A stretch of DNA of 51,614 nt from Candidatus Uhrbacteria bacterium CG10_big_fil_rev_8_21_14_0_10_48_16 (GTDB lineage Bacteria > Patescibacteriota > Patescibacteriia > UBA9934 > GWF2-40-263), in assembly GCA_002793515.1 (NCBI GenBank), contig PFEU01000007.1:35713-87326 (forward strand). The letters are read 5' to 3'. The translations under genes were made by a program, and so were the position numbers. Under the pieces are notes generated by a model that saw nothing but the letters and a program-made list of their open reading frames with translations, did not search any database and was not told the DNA's origin. Below, piece by piece: positions 48,188-51,614 of this stretch (the stretch's first letter is position 1; every line of letters begins with the position of its first letter).

Positions 48188-49363
48188 ATGATCTATTTCA
48201 TCCTTGGAAGCCATCCGGATCTCTCCCTCACAGAGATTAAAGCCGTTTTGGGGTCTGACTACCAACCTGTCTTCAAATCCAAAACGGTTTTATTGAATAA
48301 AGACGTTTCAATTGACCTCACTACCCTGCAAGAACGTCTGGCAGGAACGATTAAAATTGGACGGATTGTGAAGGAAACAACCGTATGGAACAAAGAAGAG
48401 GTAACAGAATTCCTCTCTGATCTTGCGCGTGAGGCAAAAGGAAAGAATAAGATTAGTTTTGGACTCAGTGTCTACGACCTCGATGACACAAAGGCTACAA
48501 AAACGTTCGAACGAAATCTCGACGCCATCGGGCTTGAGATCAAAAAACGATTGAAAGAAACCGAACGTCCCATTCGCTACGTCAAAGGAAAAGAACCTCA
48601 ACTCTCATCAGCCATTATCGAAACAAATGGCGTGCTCTCTTCTGGTGGGGAGTTTGTTTTCTTTATTTCAACACGAGGAATCTTTATCGGACAAACACAA
48701 TCCATCCAAGATTTCAAAGCGTGGTCCCATCGTGACTTTGGACGTCCCGCTCGAGATGCAAAAGCTGGCATGCTTCCCCCAAAGCTCGCCCGTATGATGA
48801 TTAACCTGGGAGGGATCGATCCAAAAGGAAAAATCGTTCTTGATCCGTTTTGTGGATCAGGAACCGTCCTTATGGAAGCAGCACTCATGGGTGCCACAGA
48901 AATTATCGGAAGTGACATTTCTGGGAAGGCAACGGCCGATACGGCAACAAACATGAAATGGCTTGCAGAAAATTTCGACTATGTCCCGCCCTCACAATCT
49001 ATTTACACAATCCCTGCCGCCGAACTTCCTTCTCTTTTTCAAAATCAAGTTGATCTCCTCGTGACGGAAGTCTTTCTTGGAAATCCACGAACACGCACCA
49101 TCGATGCTCAAGAGGGAAAGCGACTCGAGCAAGAGCTTCTTCCTCTCTTTGAAGATGCGTTTCGAGTCCTCAAAACGCTCATGAAACCTGAGGCAAAAGC
49201 GGTGGTGGCATTCCCCGCGTTCAAACAAAAAGACGGTACTTGGTACCGTCTTCCCCTGCGATCACTTTTACCCAAACTGGGTTACACAGCACACGAGAAC
49301 TTTCTCTATTTCCGTGACAATCAATTTGTGGCACGTGACATTTATGTACTCACTCTAAAGTGA
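48188..49363 (+). CDS. THUMP/UPF0020-type RNA methyltransferase (TRM11-like)
   Basis: KIVLDPFCGSGTVLMEAALMGATEIIGSDIS; KAWSHRDFGRPARDAKAGMLPPKLARMMINLGG. Confidence 0.85.
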   Translation: MIYFILGSHPDLSLTEIKAVLGSDYQPVFKSKTVLLNKDVSIDLTTLQERLAGTIKIGRIVKETTVWNKEEVTEFLSDLAREAKGKNKISFGLSVYDLDDTKATKTFERNLDAIGLEIKKRLKETERPIRYVKGKEPQLSSAIIETNGVLSSGGEFVFFISTRGIFIGQTQSIQDFKAWSHRDFGRPARDAKAGMLPPKLARMMINLGGIDPKGKIVLDPFCGSGTVLMEAALMGATEIIGSDISGKATADTATNMKWLAENFDYVPPSQSIYTIPAAELPSLFQNQVDLLVTEVFLGNPRTRTIDAQEGKRLEQELLPLFEDAFRVLKTLMKPEAKAVVAFPAFKQKDGTWYRLPLRSLLPKLGYTAHENFLYFRDNQFVARDIYVLTLK

Positions 49364-50418
49364 CATACATCTCCATCTTGCATCGTATACTCTTTTCCCT
49401 CTACACGAAGTTTTCCTGCGTCACGTGCGCCTGACTCCCCTTTGTACGTCACAAAGTCTTCATAAGTAATGACCTCAGCACGAATGAATCCCTTTTCAAA
49501 ATCTGTATGAATGACTCCTGCTGCCTGCGGAGCTTTCGTCCCGCGCTCGATCGTCCAAGCGCGGGTTTCTTTTTCTCCGCTTGTGAAATACGTTATGAGA
49601 TTGAGAAGTTCGTAACATTTGGCAATCAGCCGATCAAGACCTGACTGCTTCAGTCCAAGCTCTGCGAGAAACAGCTCCTGATCTTCGGATGACATCTCCA
49701 TGATTTCGCTCTCGACTTTGATGCTCAATGGAAGCGCAAGACGTTCAGGCCCAAGCGGACTCTGCCAATCGGATTTCGAGGCTGTCGCCTCATCCACATT
49801 AACCACATACAAAATAGGTTTGTTTGTCAGAAGCGCTATATCACGAACTACCTTCTTTTCGTCGTCTGTTAGCTCAATAGAGTTCGCCATCTTTCCTTGT
49901 TCGAGCACCGCAAACCATCTTTGCAGAACAGACTCTTCCATTTCGAGTTCTTTTGTCTTTCCGGCGCGCATTTTTCCTTGCACGGCAGAGAGGCGTTTTT
50001 CAACCGTTCCAATATCCGCCATGGCGAGTTCAATTTCGATGGTTTCAACATCTCGAGCAGGATTAATGTCTCCTTCCACGTGATGCACGTTCGTGTCTTC
50101 AAAATCTCGAACAACATGCACAATCATATCGACCTCCCGAATGTTGGCGAGGAATTTGTTTCCAAGTCCTTCTCCTTTATGAGCCCCCTTAACAAGACCG
50201 GCAATATCAACAAATTCGATCGCTGTGGGGATGAGTTTCTGTGAGCCTGACATTTCTGACAATTTTGCTAAACGTGCGTCAGGTACCTCAACAACCCCAA
50301 CGTTTGGTTCGATCGTACAAAACGGAAAGTTCTCACAATCCACCTGTTTTTTGGTCAGCGTTTTAAATAAGGTGGACTTTCCCACGTTCGGAAGCCCAAC
50401 GATTCCAACTTGTAGCAT
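49342..50418 (-). CDS. ychF: Redox-regulated ATPase YchF (Obg family)
   Basis: [64 protein letters not shown]. Confidence 0.98.
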   Translation of the reverse strand: MLQVGIVGLPNVGKSTLFKTLTKKQVDCENFPFCTIEPNVGVVEVPDARLAKLSEMSGSQKLIPTAIEFVDIAGLVKGAHKGEGLGNKFLANIREVDMIVHVVRDFEDTNVHHVEGDINPARDVETIEIELAMADIGTVEKRLSAVQGKMRAGKTKELEMEESVLQRWFAVLEQGKMANSIELTDDEKKVVRDIALLTNKPILYVVNVDEATASKSDWQSPLGPERLALPLSIKVESEIMEMSSEDQELFLAELGLKQSGLDRLIAKCYELLNLITYFTSGEKETRAWTIERGTKAPQAAGVIHTDFEKGFIRAEVITYEDFVTYKGESGARDAGKLRVEGKEYTMQDGDVCHFRVST

Positions 50419-50478
50419 ATAACATGTGTATTCGATGGCGAGTATATCGATAAAAAGACTCTGTGTCGAGATATTTAA

Positions 50479-50502
50479 AAGCGGACATCATGGGGATGTC
50501 CG
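50479..50502. other. Hairpin between ychF and GC-rich ORFan
   Basis: GCGGACATC-atggg-GATGTCCGC. Confidence 0.65.
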
Positions 50503-50543
50503 CGCGTTGGCTCACCTGGCTTGGCTAGGTGGCCGGAGTCGGC

Positions 50544-51545
50544 TCAGCTCGCGGGGGGCGGGCTGATCTCCTCCTCGGGTGCCTCGATCGGGACGTCGAG
50601 CTCGCCGTCGTTGCCGTCGACGGTCTCGTCGCTGACGATGACCTCGTCGTCGGCCTCGGGCTCGGGCTCGTCGGAGCCGGTGTCGTCGGCCTCGTTGTCG
50701 GCCTCGGGCTCGTCGGTGGTGCTGGTGCCGGTGTCGTCGGCCTCGTCGGTGCCATCCGCGGAGGAGGCGCTGAGGGCGTCCTCGTCGACGGGCTCGTCGG
50801 CGTCCAGGCTGGCCTCGGGCTCGTCGGTGGCCTCGGGCTCGTCGTAGGTGCCCATCTCTTCGCGGAGCTGGGCGTCGAGCTCGGACATCTTGGCCTGGAG
50901 GGTGAGCCGGTCGATCTCGAAGGCCCCGTTGAGACTGTCGATCATGTTGTCGATCGCGCGCTGCTGGATCACCAGCTTGGCCATGACCTCGGTGACGACG
51001 TCCATGAGGACCACCGTGATCGCGAGCGTCACCTTCTGGGCGAGCTCGTTGTTGAGCAGATCGGCGAACCGGCTCTCGTGCTCCAGGTAGCCGATCAGGA
51101 GGATCGGCGAGCCGTCACGGTCCTTCGTGATCATGTAGCGCACGCCGTTGATCTCCGACGGACCGCCGGGGACGAGGATGTCCATGTCGAGCGCCGGCCT
51201 GCCGGTCTCCCTGCTGATGTTGTTGGCCATGTCGCGGGCGAACTGGGCCATCCTCCCGGCGAAGCCGAAGCCGCACTTGGGGCAGACGCCCGTCACGCGC
51301 AGGGTGCGGGGATCGACGATGTCGACCATCTGCAAGGCGGCGACCTCGAGCGGCGAGGCGACCAGGTCGAGCACCACGTCGCGGGCGACGGCGTTGACGG
51401 TCTCGGCGCCCGGGAAGGCGCGCAGGTCGCGGATGTAGCTGTCGAAGTAGTCCTTGAAGGTGGTGATGTTCTTGAACCACATCACCAGCGAGCGGCGCTG
51501 GTGGTCGGTGGTGGCCTCGGGGGGTCTGGCACAGATGTTAGTCAT
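50544..51545 (-). CDS. GC-rich ORFan with hydrophobic middle and Asp/Glu/Ala/Pro low-complexity acidic tail
   Basis: 333-aa ORF; CPKCGFGF motif; tail DEPEATDEPEASLDADEPVDED...; start may be internal (MWFKNITTF). Confidence 0.7.
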   Translation of the reverse strand: MTNICARPPEATTDHQRRSLVMWFKNITTFKDYFDSYIRDLRAFPGAETVNAVARDVVLDLVASPLEVAALQMVDIVDPRTLRVTGVCPKCGFGFAGRMAQFARDMANNISRETGRPALDMDILVPGGPSEINGVRYMITKDRDGSPILLIGYLEHESRFADLLNNELAQKVTLAITVVLMDVVTEVMAKLVIQQRAIDNMIDSLNGAFEIDRLTLQAKMSELDAQLREEMGTYDEPEATDEPEASLDADEPVDEDALSASSADGTDEADDTGTSTTDEPEADNEADDTGSDEPEPEADDEVIVSDETVDGNDGELDVPIEAPEEEISPPPAS

Positions 51546-51559
51546 TATTTTGTAAGATT

Positions 51560-51589
51560 CTTCGCAGTAGTAAGCGAAGTTTTTTGTTT
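51560..51589 (+). terminator. Terminator-like hairpin
   Basis: CTTCGC-agtagtaa-GCGAAG-TTTTTTG. Confidence 0.65.
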
Positions 51590-51614
51590 GAAAAAGTGTT
51601 GTGTCTTTTTTGTG

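Overview
The window looks like a chromosomal segment of a Patescibacteria/CPR-type bacterium. This is an inference from reduced housekeeping genes, a 16S rRNA diverged at universal primer sites, and a compact type IV pilus locus. The moderate-GC backbone encodes Hsp20, VanW, ClpP, a DHH phosphoesterase, an unusually short SMC, S16, RlmN, TrmD, PyrD, a KH protein, a stand-alone 16S rRNA, four tRNAs, PilT/PilB/PilC plus several pilins, RuvC, RpoB/RpoC, FtsK, a RodZ-like protein, a Phd-like antitoxin, RecA, EF-P with EpmA, S18/SSB/S6, a THUMP methyltransferase and YchF. Interleaved are GC-rich islands of ORFan genes (about 6.94-12.9 kb, 37.6-39.07 kb, 43.8-45.2 kb, 50.5-51.55 kb). The best candidate for an undescribed system is the first island. 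It is a co-oriented minus-strand array of small unknown ORFs in which most intergenic gaps carry a similar chain of hairpins. Hairpin I has a CTCAAC...GTTGAG base and compensatory changes between copies. Hairpin II carries a GTCGTGC motif in three copies. Hairpin IV has a GAATTC loop in two copies. The array has its own near-consensus promoter, a putative leader-peptide/terminator attenuator, and a ~0.6-0.8 kb ORF-poor stretch rich in small hairpins, including GNRA-type tetraloops, that could be a large structured RNA. All calls come from reading the sequence; no database search or folding software was run.
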